In this document: piece after piece, positions 20,826 to 30,167 of the stretch
Layout: each line of letters begins with the position of its first letter
Position numbering within the stretch: the stretch's first letter is position 1
The notes under the pieces: generated by a model
Databases searched by the model: none
What the model was told of the DNA's origin: nothing
Seen by the model: the letters and a program-made list of their open reading frames with translations, nothing else
Source: Aestuariivivens marinum
GTDB taxonomy: Bacteria > Bacteroidota > Bacteroidia > Flavobacteriales > Flavobacteriaceae
Length of the DNA stretch: 64,000 bases
Direction of reading: 5' to 3'
Assembly (NCBI RefSeq): GCF_022662175.1
Contig: NZ_JAKMCR010000005.1
Coordinates: forward strand, 1-64,000
Program-made: the position numbers and the translations under genes

Positions 20826-23285
20826 ATGAGATCAAAATTACTTCTTCTTCTATTTTTTGTACAAAGTTTTAGTTATGCACAAACGCTAGTATTTCCGCTT
20901 TCTAATGGTGGAAATAAAGACCAGGGATCTATTTTTAAATATGACTATACTAATGGAAACCATGAAGCTCTATTTTTTGATCATGAGATCGAAAAATCAG
21001 ATCATCGTGGCGTAGGAACCACAAGTCGAGAAAGTAAAGGTCTTTATGTAAGTTCAAACAATTGTATTTATTTCACTTTCGCTGCCGGAGGAACGCACGT
21101 CTATGATGCGGACGCTAATGGACAAATTATAAAATATAATTTAACAACCCAAGAATTTTCGGTTGTTAGAAGCTTTAGCCTACTAAACTATGATCAAGGA
21201 AGCCACCCTACAAATGGTTTTACAGAATACAATGGAAAATTATACGGTGTCTGTAGTGTTGGAGGTGCTAATGATAATGGTGTAATTTATTATATTGATT
21301 TAGCAGATGATAGTTACCATATTGTTCATAATTTTTTGGAATCTACAGACGGTGCTTTCCCCTCAACATCTTTGATTTTGGAAAACAATAAATTCTACGG
21401 AGGCACAACAGCATCCACTGATGGAAAGGGCTTTGTTTTGTATGAATTTGACCCTTCAAACAATAACTATTCTATATTACATGATAATACCGGCTGGGGG
21501 GTGCTGGAAACAGTTACTGACCTTAGTTTTAAATCGGGCAGATTATATTATTGTAGTAATAGTTTAATTGGTTATTATAATTTTTCAAATAATAACATAA
21601 CTACAGTCCATCAATCTACCGGTGCAAATGATGTATTTGGCAATAATTATCAAGGTATTAACTTCTCATCAAACGTTAACAAACATTTTGTTACCGCTGC
21701 TGGTGGAGGAAGTAATGGCAAAGGAGCAATTTTAGAGCTAAACATTGGTAGTCCAAATATAGTGAATGTTCATTCTTTTGGTGCAAACGGTTATTATCCA
21801 CAACAGGAATTAATAGATCTGGGAAATGGAAAACAAGCCGGGGTAACACTTGAAAATGCTACTGACATAAATGGATCTCTATTCGAGTTTTTAGCTACTA
21901 ATATCGTAAACCCTATATATAGTTTTCCAAACGCAAATACAGATGGTTATAGAATTTCAGGGATCCCTGTATTAGTAAATAATGTATTGTATGGTTTTGC
22001 TGACGAAGGTGGGGCTAATGGATCTGGTGTTTTTTATCAATACGACCTTGCTACACTTACCTATAGTAAAATAATGGATTTAGGAAGTTCTATTGGCAGA
22101 TCGCCCATAGGTGCAATTGTTCCAACAGGAAACAATGACTATATTGGATTAAATGCAAGAGGTGGCGGTAATGGTTATGGTTCAATATTTACCACCAATC
22201 TGTCAACTGTTACAAGTACCTATGAAAATATTAATAATAACATCGTAGAAAAATTTCAAACTAATTTAGTTCTTTACAATGGTTTATATTATGGTGTGGG
22301 TCTTGCCTATGTTCCAAGCTCTATACAAAGTTTTAGTGTTCTTTATTCTTACGACCCTAACACAAATACTATTTCCTCAGTAGCTGCAATAGACCCAAGT
22401 GGAATTGCAGGGGTTGCATTACCTGGATCTATATCACAAGGCAATTTACTTATTGAAGGAGATAAATTATACGGTTTTACCTCTTCAAAGATATTTGAAT
22501 ATAATCTTACAAATAGCAGCTTAACTTACCCTCATACGTTTAATGTCGGGGTTGATGGAACTACAACTTTTAAAGCAGAAATTGATGCTGGAATAATATA
22601 TGGTGTTAATTATAATTCCGGTAGTAACGGAACAGGGACACTTTTTAAGTTTGATATTTCAAATACCACTTTTACAGTACTAGATAGTTTTACGGCATCT
22701 ACTGGTTTTCCCATTAATATTGGTTTGTCTGGAAACTTTTTATATGGGATTACCTCAACAGGAGAAACCAATTCTTTAGGGGCTGTTTTTAAATACAATC
22801 TTACCAATAATATCTATTCTACAATCCATGATTTAGACATAACTGATGGTTATTATAGAGGTTCTAAGTTATTTCTGGCATCAGATGGAAATCTATATGG
22901 TACTTTAGATGAAGGAGGACAAAATGGTTATGGTAGTATTGTTAAAATTAACACTAGTAATGACCAGGTTACTTTTCCCTTTCATTTTTCAGAATCAACA
23001 GGAAACACAACATCAAGAAGTATGATTACAGAAGTTAATTCTTCGCTATCTGTTTCAGATATAGCTAAAAACAACCTTAATATTTATCCTAATCCTGCAA
23101 CTGACATAGTAAAGATATCCGGCAAAAACATTGTTAATGTTGAAATTTTTAACCTTAGTGGTAAAAAAGTCCCTACCCATTTCTTTAATAGTCAAATTGA
23201 TGTTTCAAAGCTTAATTTGGGGATTTATATTGTAATTATACATACAGAAAATGGTTTTATTCCAAAAAAATTAATAAAAATCTGA
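20826..23285 (+). CDS. GloVer-repeat type IX secretion cargo protein (819 aa)
   Basis: Signal peptide 1-19 (MRSKLLLLLFFVQSFSYAQ), then about ten beta-propeller-like repeats of the GloVer type (YGVCSVGGANDNGVIYYIDL; YGFADEGGANGSGVFYQYDL; YGTLDEGGQNGYGSIVKI), and a C-terminal T9SS sorting domain (NLNIYPNPATDIVKI ... FNLSGKKV ... GIYIVIIHTENG, final about 75 residues). Expected to be exported through SecYEG and then by the Por/T9SS machinery to the cell surface. Repeats read cumulative-data-like loops; ligand unknown. Promoter element at 20802. No neighbour suggests a pathway. Confidence 0.88.
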   Translation: MRSKLLLLLFFVQSFSYAQTLVFPLSNGGNKDQGSIFKYDYTNGNHEALFFDHEIEKSDHRGVGTTSRESKGLYVSSNNCIYFTFAAGGTHVYDADANGQIIKYNLTTQEFSVVRSFSLLNYDQGSHPTNGFTEYNGKLYGVCSVGGANDNGVIYYIDLADDSYHIVHNFLESTDGAFPSTSLILENNKFYGGTTASTDGKGFVLYEFDPSNNNYSILHDNTGWGVLETVTDLSFKSGRLYYCSNSLIGYYNFSNNNITTVHQSTGANDVFGNNYQGINFSSNVNKHFVTAAGGGSNGKGAILELNIGSPNIVNVHSFGANGYYPQQELIDLGNGKQAGVTLENATDINGSLFEFLATNIVNPIYSFPNANTDGYRISGIPVLVNNVLYGFADEGGANGSGVFYQYDLATLTYSKIMDLGSSIGRSPIGAIVPTGNNDYIGLNARGGGNGYGSIFTTNLSTVTSTYENINNNIVEKFQTNLVLYNGLYYGVGLAYVPSSIQSFSVLYSYDPNTNTISSVAAIDPSGIAGVALPGSISQGNLLIEGDKLYGFTSSKIFEYNLTNSSLTYPHTFNVGVDGTTTFKAEIDAGIIYGVNYNSGSNGTGTLFKFDISNTTFTVLDSFTASTGFPINIGLSGNFLYGITSTGETNSLGAVFKYNLTNNIYSTIHDLDITDGYYRGSKLFLASDGNLYGTLDEGGQNGYGSIVKINTSNDQVTFPFHFSESTGNTTSRSMITEVNSSLSVSDIAKNNLNIYPNPATDIVKISGKNIVNVEIFNLSGKKVPTHFFNSQIDVSKLNLGIYIVIIHTENGFIPKKLIKI

Positions 23286-23593
23286 TAAACTAATTCATCT
23301 TTAAGGATTATATAAATAAACTTTATAAAACGGACTTCTTCAAACTTGGGTTATTAGGGGCCAGGGTGATTTCATGTCCCCAGAAAAAAATTGGCTATTG
23401 CTTTTTAGTGCCAATAAAGATGAAACTAAAAATAATAAGAACATGGTTTATCTTGAAAGGCGTTTGGCCCTGTTGGAACAATTTGACAATTAGTAGGTTT
23501 TTAAATAAAAACCACACCTTAAAAACTAAAGTTGACCATGACATGCATGAGAATTTTGGTAACATCTTTTAACCCATTGTAAACTATAGTGAA
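23286..23593. other. 308-bp gap with a possible coding remnant
   Basis: A 39-codon frame at 23374-23493 (+) starting MSPEKNWLLLFSANKD and containing MVYLERRLALLEQFDN has protein-like composition and could be the stub of a lost gene. A longer overlapping frame (23366-23572) has unlikely composition. No promoter or terminator is convincing. Confidence 0.35.
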
Positions 23594-24817
23594 ATGAAAC
23601 ATACTATTAAATCAATTACAATTTTAGTGTTTGGCTTAAGCTTTATAACAGCATGTAAAAATGAAAATACTAACAATACAAAGAAACAAGTAGAAAAAAC
23701 ATTCAGCGAAACAATAACCTATATTTCTAACAATGGAATTCAAAAATATGAATTGCAAATTATGAAAGACAGCATCCATCTTCAAGACATTGCCAATAAC
23801 AAATTGTATAAAATGGCTCATGTTCATTCTGGAAGTGGCTCTAAATACAAAAGTGCAGATGGTTATGTTTTTTGGAGTAAGGGAAAAGAATATACCTTTT
23901 ATAAAAATAACAACACCATCTCTAAAGGCACTTTATTTGAAGGTGATACTTCAAAACATCTTGGAACTTATGTCTCCGAATTTTACGAAAAAAGAAACGA
24001 AGGCTATGACTGGATTGCTGTAAATGTTAGTAATAGCGGAATTAATAAATTAAATATTAGTGTACGTTCTCGTGCAGATAAAAAAAAGCCGACCTGTACA
24101 TTGAATACCATGGCTTACAAAGTTGATGAAAACAATTTTAAAGCCTATGAAAACGATGCAATTATATTATTTTCTTTTGAAGATGGGTACATTTCAATAG
24201 ATACTGAAAATAAAGATCAGGACAGTGTTTTGCTATATTACTGTAACGGAGGTGCTAGCCTAAAGGGAAAATACAAGTTGATTGTTGGTAATGCAGATGA
24301 GTCACAAATTGACAAAACGCGATATAGAAAAGTACTTTCATGGCAAAATATTAGATTTAATATTTCATCGGTAAGAAAGGAATACACCAACCAATTAACC
24401 ATTAACCCTTATGGGCTAACCCAACAAAATACAGCGGTTACGCACGATATTGAAGGCGAAGTTACAAATGCGGAAATCGAAGATCTAAATGCAGACGGAT
24501 TCCCCGAAGTACTGGTGTATATTAATTCAACCGGGAGCGGCAGTTATGGTAGCGTAATTGGTTATTCTGTAAATAATGGTAAATCAATGAGTCAAATATA
24601 TATGCCCCCAATTTTTGAAAACAAGGAGCTTAATAAGGGATATATGGGACATGATGAATTTGCTATTGTAGAAACTACTCTCGTTCAGCGATTCCCTATA
24701 TATAATGATGATGATACAAATTCAAACCCAACAGGAGGCACGCGCCAAATACAATACAAGTTAAAGGATGGAGAAGCATCTAGAAAATTTGTGGTGGATA
24801 AGGTCATTGAATATTGA
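23594..24817 (+). CDS. lipoprotein with MliC-like and PliI-like lysozyme inhibitor domains (407 aa)
   Basis: Lipoprotein (lipobox ITAC, Cys21). Residues about 35-105 look MliC-like: HVHSGSGSKYKSADGYVFWS then KGKEY, close to the SxSGxKY ... FWxKG core that enters the active site of C-type lysozymes. Residues about 253-407 match PliI, the inhibitor of invertebrate-type lysozymes: AEIEDLNADGFPEVLVY, STGSGSYGSVIGYS, GKSMSQIYMPP, GYMGHDEFA, RFPIYNDDDTN, GGTRQIQYKLKDGEA. The middle (about 145-230, two Cys) is unassigned. Expected to guard periplasmic peptidoglycan against host or predator lysozymes. Having both inhibitor types in one chain is unusual. The PliI call is firmer than the MliC call. Confidence 0.82.
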   Translation: MKHTIKSITILVFGLSFITACKNENTNNTKKQVEKTFSETITYISNNGIQKYELQIMKDSIHLQDIANNKLYKMAHVHSGSGSKYKSADGYVFWSKGKEYTFYKNNNTISKGTLFEGDTSKHLGTYVSEFYEKRNEGYDWIAVNVSNSGINKLNISVRSRADKKKPTCTLNTMAYKVDENNFKAYENDAIILFSFEDGYISIDTENKDQDSVLLYYCNGGASLKGKYKLIVGNADESQIDKTRYRKVLSWQNIRFNISSVRKEYTNQLTINPYGLTQQNTAVTHDIEGEVTNAEIEDLNADGFPEVLVYINSTGSGSYGSVIGYSVNNGKSMSQIYMPPIFENKELNKGYMGHDEFAIVETTLVQRFPIYNDDDTNSNPTGGTRQIQYKLKDGEASRKFVVDKVIEY

Positions 24818-25073
24818 TAGAGGTAATATGTAAACATATTTGAAAGAGAGTTAAACAATAGTAATATATTTAACCGCAGCTATATTTTAAGGGCAAAGAT
24901 TTTGACAAGAATTTCTAGAATTGAAAAATGTACTCCTATGATATTTTCAGGGATAGGATTACATGACAAGTATAAATCGATGTGAGAACAAAAAGCTATC
25001 GCCAATAGCAATAAAAAACACGTGGTCAGCTGGCCAAACTCCACTAAACGGTTTAGGCACTGTTTTAAAAGCC

Positions 25074-25844
25074 CTAAATAACACGTCTTAAAATCCAGCA
25101 ATCTAATTTTTGTCTTGTTACAAATCCTAAGTTTTCATACAATTTGATAGCAGCTTTATTGGATTCGACAACATGTAAAAAAGGGGTTTTATTTTCATTT
25201 AAAATTTGATCCGTAAGATGTTTTAGCAGTTGCTTGGCATAGCCTTTTCCTATATACTCTGGGTGGGTTACCACTGAACTTATTTCTGTATATCCATCCA
25301 TTTTCATTCGTTCTCCAAGAGCAGCTACCAGATTATTCTTTTTATATATCCCATAATAATTTCCCAAATCTGATGATTTATTTTTAAATAGGGTTGGAAG
25401 TATAGATTTAACCAAATTTGATAGTTCAGCTTTCTGTTTTCTTGATTTCAAATCAACAATACGCTCCTTGATTTTTATACCAATTGGTTTTTTAAGAATC
25501 ATTTGACAACAAGATAGATAACCACTAAAAGTAAGACCAATTCCAATCGAAGGTTTTTTTCCAAACACATATAGGTCATCATTAAAGTTGGTGGCGTCAA
25601 ACATTGCTTCTATTTTCCTTCTATTTGGTGCCAATGCCAAAAAAGGACAATATTCTGGGTTATAAAATTTCAATCCATCACATTCAATAGAATATGGTTT
25701 ATCTAATTCATTTAAAGAATACCAGACAGGATTGTCTAATTTATACTCTTGTGTATTCACGTGCACTGCATTTTTATTTAATAACCTATCAGAAAAACAA
25801 CAAAGACCCCCAAAATGGGTCCTTGTTATTTTTTCCAAATACAA
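25074..25844 (-). CDS. GNAT-family acetyltransferase (256 aa)
   Basis: C-terminal GNAT domain of FR47 type: ISSVVTHPEYIGKGYAKQLL is the acetyl-CoA loop, followed by FLHVVESNKAAIKLYENLGF. The N-terminal 120 residues are an accessory domain rich in aromatic residues and Cys. Likely a small-molecule N-acetyltransferase. Eight bases after osmC on the minus strand, so the two are probably co-transcribed from the sigma-54-type promoter at 26451-26466. Confidence 0.85.
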   Translation of the reverse strand: MYLEKITRTHFGGLCCFSDRLLNKNAVHVNTQEYKLDNPVWYSLNELDKPYSIECDGLKFYNPEYCPFLALAPNRRKIEAMFDATNFNDDLYVFGKKPSIGIGLTFSGYLSCCQMILKKPIGIKIKERIVDLKSRKQKAELSNLVKSILPTLFKNKSSDLGNYYGIYKKNNLVAALGERMKMDGYTEISSVVTHPEYIGKGYAKQLLKHLTDQILNENKTPFLHVVESNKAAIKLYENLGFVTRQKLDCWILRRVI

Positions 25845-25852
25845 AAGTTAAT

Positions 25853-26413
25853 TTAATCCTGAAGTTGTAGAGATACAGGTACCTTATTAGTTACAATGTC
25901 AAATACTGGCGACTTATAAGCAAAGGATATTAATTTTTGTTTTTCTTCTTCTGTCAAGTCTCCTTCAATCTTAAAGTTTACCCTAATTTTTTGATACCCA
26001 TTTCTAATCGTATCATCTAACCCAAGAAATCCCTGTACATCTAGGTCACCTTCCAAGAAGGACTCTACATGGTCAACAGAGATGCCATTTGCTGCAGCAT
26101 GAAGCATCATTGTAGTAGTCATACATCCGGCCAGTCCATGAAGAATAAATTCCACTGGATTTGCACCTTCATTATTACCCAATAAAATTGGTGGTTCACT
26201 GTTGTCAAATACAAATGGATGCTCTCTGGTCTCATCTTCTGTACATCCTCCATAGAAATCTTGAATAGTACTTCGGTTATGTCCTCCAGAAATCCATTTG
26301 TTTCTGGCTCTAAATTTAAATTTTGCAATTTCTGGGTTAGCTTGAATTGCTCCAACGGTATCCATTATATCTTTTGAATTGAATCCGTTTACTTGTCTTT
26401 GTAATGTTTCCAT
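25853..26413 (-). CDS. OsmC/Ohr-family protein lacking the second cysteine (186 aa)
   Basis: OsmC fold, normally a thiol peroxidase that reduces organic hydroperoxides. The first reactive Cys is present in HGLAGCMTTTMMLHA on the central helix. The second, normally in a GCPV-like motif, is replaced (AYKSPVFDIVTNKVPVSL), so if it is a peroxidase it must use another thiol, or it has a binding role. The N-terminus is extended by about 30 residues relative to OsmC. Divergent from a sigma-54 activator; a -24/-12 promoter lies 38-53 nt upstream of its start. Confidence 0.85.
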   Translation of the reverse strand: METLQRQVNGFNSKDIMDTVGAIQANPEIAKFKFRARNKWISGGHNRSTIQDFYGGCTEDETREHPFVFDNSEPPILLGNNEGANPVEFILHGLAGCMTTTMMLHAAANGISVDHVESFLEGDLDVQGFLGLDDTIRNGYQKIRVNFKIEGDLTEEEKQKLISFAYKSPVFDIVTNKVPVSLQLQD

Positions 26414-26450
26414 TTTTTTAAATTTTTAAGTTAATACTGATTCTTATTAA

Positions 26451-26466
26451 GCAGCGATTATGCCAA
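26451..26466 (-). promoter_or_regulatory. sigma-54 (-24/-12) promoter for osmC-GNAT, with adjacent palindrome
   Basis: On the minus strand TTGGCATAATCGCTGCTT reads as TGGCA-N-TGC with exactly ten bases between the GG and GC dinucleotides, the strict spacing of RpoN promoters. The GC is about 38 nt before the osmC ATG, giving a short leader. A perfect palindrome GGTATTGAATACC lies just upstream (26475-26487) and may bind the divergent activator. Confidence 0.7.
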
Positions 26467-26588
26467 AATTGCAAGGTATTGAATACCAGTAAATTATATA
26501 GTGTGTTGTAAATTTTAAATGTCGATATTTCGTCATTATTAAATTTTTAGGTAACTTAATTTCGTTAAACAGATAAAAGGTTATAGTT

Positions 26589-28493
26589 ATGGGAGAAAAA
26601 AAAAGAGTACCTGGATTAATTGCACTTAAGCAAATTATTGAAACGACATCCTCGTACACAGGAAAAGACTTTTTTAAGGCTCTTGTTAAGCATCTTGCTG
26701 AAATTTTAGACGTATATGGCGTTTGGGTAACCGAATTTTGGCCAAAACAAAACAAGCTTAACGCGCTTGCTTTTTATCTTGATGGAGCTTTTGTAGAGGA
26801 ATACATATATGAGGTAGCTAATACGCCATGTGAACCTGTTTTGGGAAGTGAGGATATCTGCCATATTCCAAAAAATGTTATACAACTCTATCCAAAAGAT
26901 CCCGATCTAAAACCTTTGGGAGCGGTTAGCTATATGGGTATTTCGTTAAGAGATAATAATGGCAGTGTAATTGGTCATTTAGCCTTGTTAGACAATAAAC
27001 CCATGATTGAACTCCCAGAGGTATTTGCTATTTTCAAAATCTTTGCGTCCAGGGCAGCAGCAGAATTGAGAAGGGAAAAAGTACAAAAGAAAATAATTGA
27101 AAGCGAGTCAAAACTCAACAGATTGGTCAACGGCACCTCTGATGCTATAATAGAGTTTAATGCCGATTTTAAAATTACACAAGTAAATGAAGCGGCCACC
27201 AACCTATTTACTCGAAACACCAACTCCTTTTTAGACAAGGACATAAAAGAACTGTTTAGTGCCAAATCGTATTCTAAATTAAAATTTATTATTCCTCAGC
27301 ACGAGGTATTAAGCAATAAATATGGCGCCCTACATATTAATGAACCATTGCTATGCATTAATTCAAAAACAGAATCTTTCCCAGCAGACATCAATCTTTC
27401 ATGCTATAAATTCAATAATGAAATGTTTTATGTTTTATACATTAAAAACATAAAGGAGCAGGTTTCCGACAAAATAAAAATCAAAGCCTTAAATACTGAA
27501 ACCATCATCCTTAGGGAAAAAATTAAATCGCAACAGTTTGATTATATAATTGGCAGGAGTGATTCTATTAAAAAATGTCTTGAACTGGTAAGCCAAGTTG
27601 GTCCCACAGGAGCCAATGTTCTTATTCAAGGAGAAACTGGAACCGGTAAAGAGTTATTCGCCAAAGCTGTACATGACGCTAGTGAACGTAAAGACAAGAG
27701 TATGATTACTTTAAACTGTGCTGCCCTCCCTTCAGAACTCATAGAAAGTGAATTATTCGGGCATGTTAAAGGAGCTTTCACAGGTGCCATGAGCGCTAGG
27801 GAAGGTCGATTTTCTTTGGCTGATCAAAGCACCCTTTTTCTTGATGAAATAGGAGAATTACCTTTAACCCTCCAGGTCAAACTATTAAGGGTTTTACAGG
27901 AAGGAACTTTTGAACCTGTTGGAAGTTCGGAAACCAAAAGTGTAGATGTGAGGATCATTGCTGCCACTCATAGAGACTTAAAAGAACTGGTAGAAAAAGG
28001 AACATTCAGGGAAGACCTTTACTATAGACTTAATGTTTTTCCCTTACAAATTCCTCCACTAAGAGAACGAGGTAAAGACATAGAACTTCTGGCTATTGCC
28101 TTTTTGGATAAACTAACAAAAAAAAGTGCATTATATTTATCCCCACTATCGAAATCAGATATCAAAAAATTATATAACTATCATTGGCCAGGAAATGTCA
28201 GGGAATTACAAAATGTTTTAGAACGTTGTGTGATAACCAGTAGTGATGGCAATTTAAATTTAAATGGATTTTTACCAATTACACCAATTAAAGAAAAAAA
28301 GATTTTAAATGCTTCAAACATTTTTACCTATAAAGAAATGGAACATATTGAAAGAGAAAACATTGTTAAAGCACTAAATCTAACGAATTGGAAAATATCA
28401 GGAGCAGGTGGTGCTGCCGAGTTATTAAAAATCCCTAGAACCACACTTACCTCTAAAATCAATAAATTCTCAATAAAGAGAATGGCAATGTAA
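26589..28493 (+). CDS. sigma-54-dependent transcriptional activator, GAF-PAS-AAA+-Fis (634 aa)
   Basis: Enhancer-binding protein for RpoN promoters. GAF domain at about 20-160 (ligand or redox sensing), PAS at about 172-292 (SDAIIEFNADFKITQVNEAA), AAA+ at about 318-555 with Walker A GETGTGKE (348-355), sigma-54 contact loop GAFTGA (395-400) and Walker B TLFLDEIGE, and a Fis-type HTH at the C-terminus (ISGAGGAAELLKIPRTTLTS). No receiver or membrane domain, so the signal is probably sensed directly. Divergent from osmC, whose promoter is of sigma-54 type: a local regulator-target pair is likely. Confidence 0.93.
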   Translation: MGEKKRVPGLIALKQIIETTSSYTGKDFFKALVKHLAEILDVYGVWVTEFWPKQNKLNALAFYLDGAFVEEYIYEVANTPCEPVLGSEDICHIPKNVIQLYPKDPDLKPLGAVSYMGISLRDNNGSVIGHLALLDNKPMIELPEVFAIFKIFASRAAAELRREKVQKKIIESESKLNRLVNGTSDAIIEFNADFKITQVNEAATNLFTRNTNSFLDKDIKELFSAKSYSKLKFIIPQHEVLSNKYGALHINEPLLCINSKTESFPADINLSCYKFNNEMFYVLYIKNIKEQVSDKIKIKALNTETIILREKIKSQQFDYIIGRSDSIKKCLELVSQVGPTGANVLIQGETGTGKELFAKAVHDASERKDKSMITLNCAALPSELIESELFGHVKGAFTGAMSAREGRFSLADQSTLFLDEIGELPLTLQVKLLRVLQEGTFEPVGSSETKSVDVRIIAATHRDLKELVEKGTFREDLYYRLNVFPLQIPPLRERGKDIELLAIAFLDKLTKKSALYLSPLSKSDIKKLYNYHWPGNVRELQNVLERCVITSSDGNLNLNGFLPITPIKEKKILNASNIFTYKEMEHIERENIVKALNLTNWKISGAGGAAELLKIPRTTLTSKINKFSIKRMAM

Positions 28494-29143
28494 TATTTTA
28501 AACCCAAAAAAGTATATCCATGATAAATTAGAAGCAACAGATGGCTATTGCATTATTATACAAAAGGTAAAAAACCCTATTCTACTTCTCTTTGGAGGAC
28601 TGGTTTATTGAACTAATAAATGAGGAACACAGGCAATTTCTCGTATAACTCATAAAACCATACTCATTGACCAATATAACAGATAGGTTATAGCCTGATT
28701 GTTAAACCCTAGACCGTAAACCAACCAAACCATCATACCTCCTTGTAAAAATGGCAATTGGTAAATGTGAGATAACTGTAGATTTACTTTTCCATTCCAA
28801 TAGGAACATACAATACGATTCATAAGAAGTCTAGAAAATTACTATCATCAATGAACAGGTCGCTCAATATGGAAAAAAACGATAATTACAGGTATAATTC
28901 TTCGGCTAAAAGCTTCTTTAAATTACAAAAAATCACCTTTAAAAATGGAAAACAAATTTCATCATTTAATTAATCCTGTGCATAGTCATTAAAAAATATC
29001 CGTCTTTTTGTTGCAAGTTCAAACCAGTAACACTAATTTAATATCTCTTTTTGCTAGTTGAAAATCATCACAATTTTGCTATCTTGCTTTGTATCCTATA
29101 TAAACATCTTAGCTAAAAGCTAACGCTTAAATACATTAATTAA
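28494..29143. other. 650-bp gap, no convincing gene
   Basis: No ORF with clear coding character. The best is a 40-codon frame at 28851-28973 (+), basic and Ser/Asn-rich, with no family resemblance. The last 60 bases (TTGCTTTG near 29089) may hold a weak -7 element for the TauE-type gene. No repeat, hairpin or RNA fold stands out. Confidence 0.5.
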
Positions 29144-29884
29144 ATGAAAGACACCAATTATGTGTTTTTGCTTCTGGCATTGATAGCCGAAATAATTGGT
29201 ACTATAGGTGGTTTTGGATCTTCGGTGTTCTTTGTTCCGCTAGGAAATTTTTATTTCGATTTCTATTCTGTACTTGGGTTGACGGCAATTTTTCATTTGT
29301 CGAGTAATTTGAGCAAAATTTTTCTCTTTAAAAAGGGATTGAACATAAGACTATTACTATACATTGGTATTCCTTCAGTAATTTTTGTAGTGCTGGGAGG
29401 TATAATGTCAAAATTTCTTGATACGTACTTTTTAGAAATCTTTTTAGGAATATTTCTTATAGGCTTGAGTATTTTATTTTTAATAAAAAATAAAATTGTA
29501 GTTCATGCAAAAAACAAAAATGCTATAATTGGGGGGTCCCTATCTGGATTTTCAGCTGGATTGCTTGGCACCGGTGGTGCGATCCGCGGTTTAACCATGG
29601 CCGCTTTTAACTTAGAAAAAAGTGTATTTATCGCAACATCGGCTTTTATTGATTTTATAATAGACTTTTCCAGAACATTTGTTTATTACAACAATGGTTA
29701 CATTCATAAACATGACTTAAAGTATGTACCATTTTTATTTGTTATTGGATTGATGGGGTCCTTTATAGGCAAAAAGGTTTTGGCTTATATACCACAATCA
29801 AAATTTAGGAGGTTATCATTATTATTCATTTTGTTTATTGGTGTTACAACTTTACTTAGAATTTTCATAACACAAATTGAATAA
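29144..29884 (+). CDS. TauE/SafE-family permease (246 aa)
   Basis: Inner-membrane protein with about eight helices in two related halves: GTIGGFGSSVFFVPLG in the first and SAGLLGTGGAIRGLTMAAF in the second, the paired Gly-rich motif of TauE/SafE (TSUP) exporters. Members move sulfite, sulfoacetate or other small organosulfur anions. Substrate cannot be told here; no sulfur genes adjoin. Ends 48 nt before a shared terminator. Confidence 0.88.
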   Translation: MKDTNYVFLLLALIAEIIGTIGGFGSSVFFVPLGNFYFDFYSVLGLTAIFHLSSNLSKIFLFKKGLNIRLLLYIGIPSVIFVVLGGIMSKFLDTYFLEIFLGIFLIGLSILFLIKNKIVVHAKNKNAIIGGSLSGFSAGLLGTGGAIRGLTMAAFNLEKSVFIATSAFIDFIIDFSRTFVYYNNGYIHKHDLKYVPFLFVIGLMGSFIGKKVLAYIPQSKFRRLSLLFILFIGVTTLLRIFITQIE

Positions 29885-29932
29885 TGCAATCAGCTAACAA
29901 GACATGATCTGTATTGTTTTTTGTTAAAACAA

Positions 29933-29966
29933 AAAACACTGAAAATCATTCGATTAACAGTGTTTT
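29933..29966. terminator. bidirectional intrinsic terminator
   Basis: AAAACACTG (29933-29941) pairs with CAGTGTTTT (29958-29966), with an A-run on the left and TTTATTTTAA on the right. It serves the permease on the + strand and tRNA-Pro on the minus strand. Confidence 0.75.
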
Positions 29967-29990
29967 ATTTTAACCTAATACTAGGTTTGT

Positions 29991-30064
29991 CGGGGTGGCA
30001 GGATTCGAACCTGCGACCTCCTGCTCCCAAAGCAGGCGCGATGACCGGGCTACGCTACACCCCG
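29991..30064 (-). tRNA. tRNA-Pro (anticodon TGG)
   Basis: Minus strand, 74 nt. Acceptor stem CGGGGTG pairs with CACCCCG. Anticodon arm CTGCT-TTGGGAG-CAG gives TGG. The T arm GGTTCGAATCC is canonical. CCA is not encoded. A 65-codon frame across it on the + strand is spurious. Confidence 0.96.
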
Positions 30065-30167
30065 AAAAGGGATGCAAATATAATTTTATTTATCTGTATC
30101 GCAATCATATTTTTTTAATTTTTTATTACAAAAACTATACTTTAGCCCAATAATTGCAAGTAGCATA

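Noticed and set aside
23366-23572. 68-aa ORF
   Set aside because: Composition is unlike coding sequence and it overlaps a better 39-codon frame; no start or family support.
29921-30118. 65-aa ORF
   Set aside because: Runs across tRNA-Pro on the opposite strand and a terminator.
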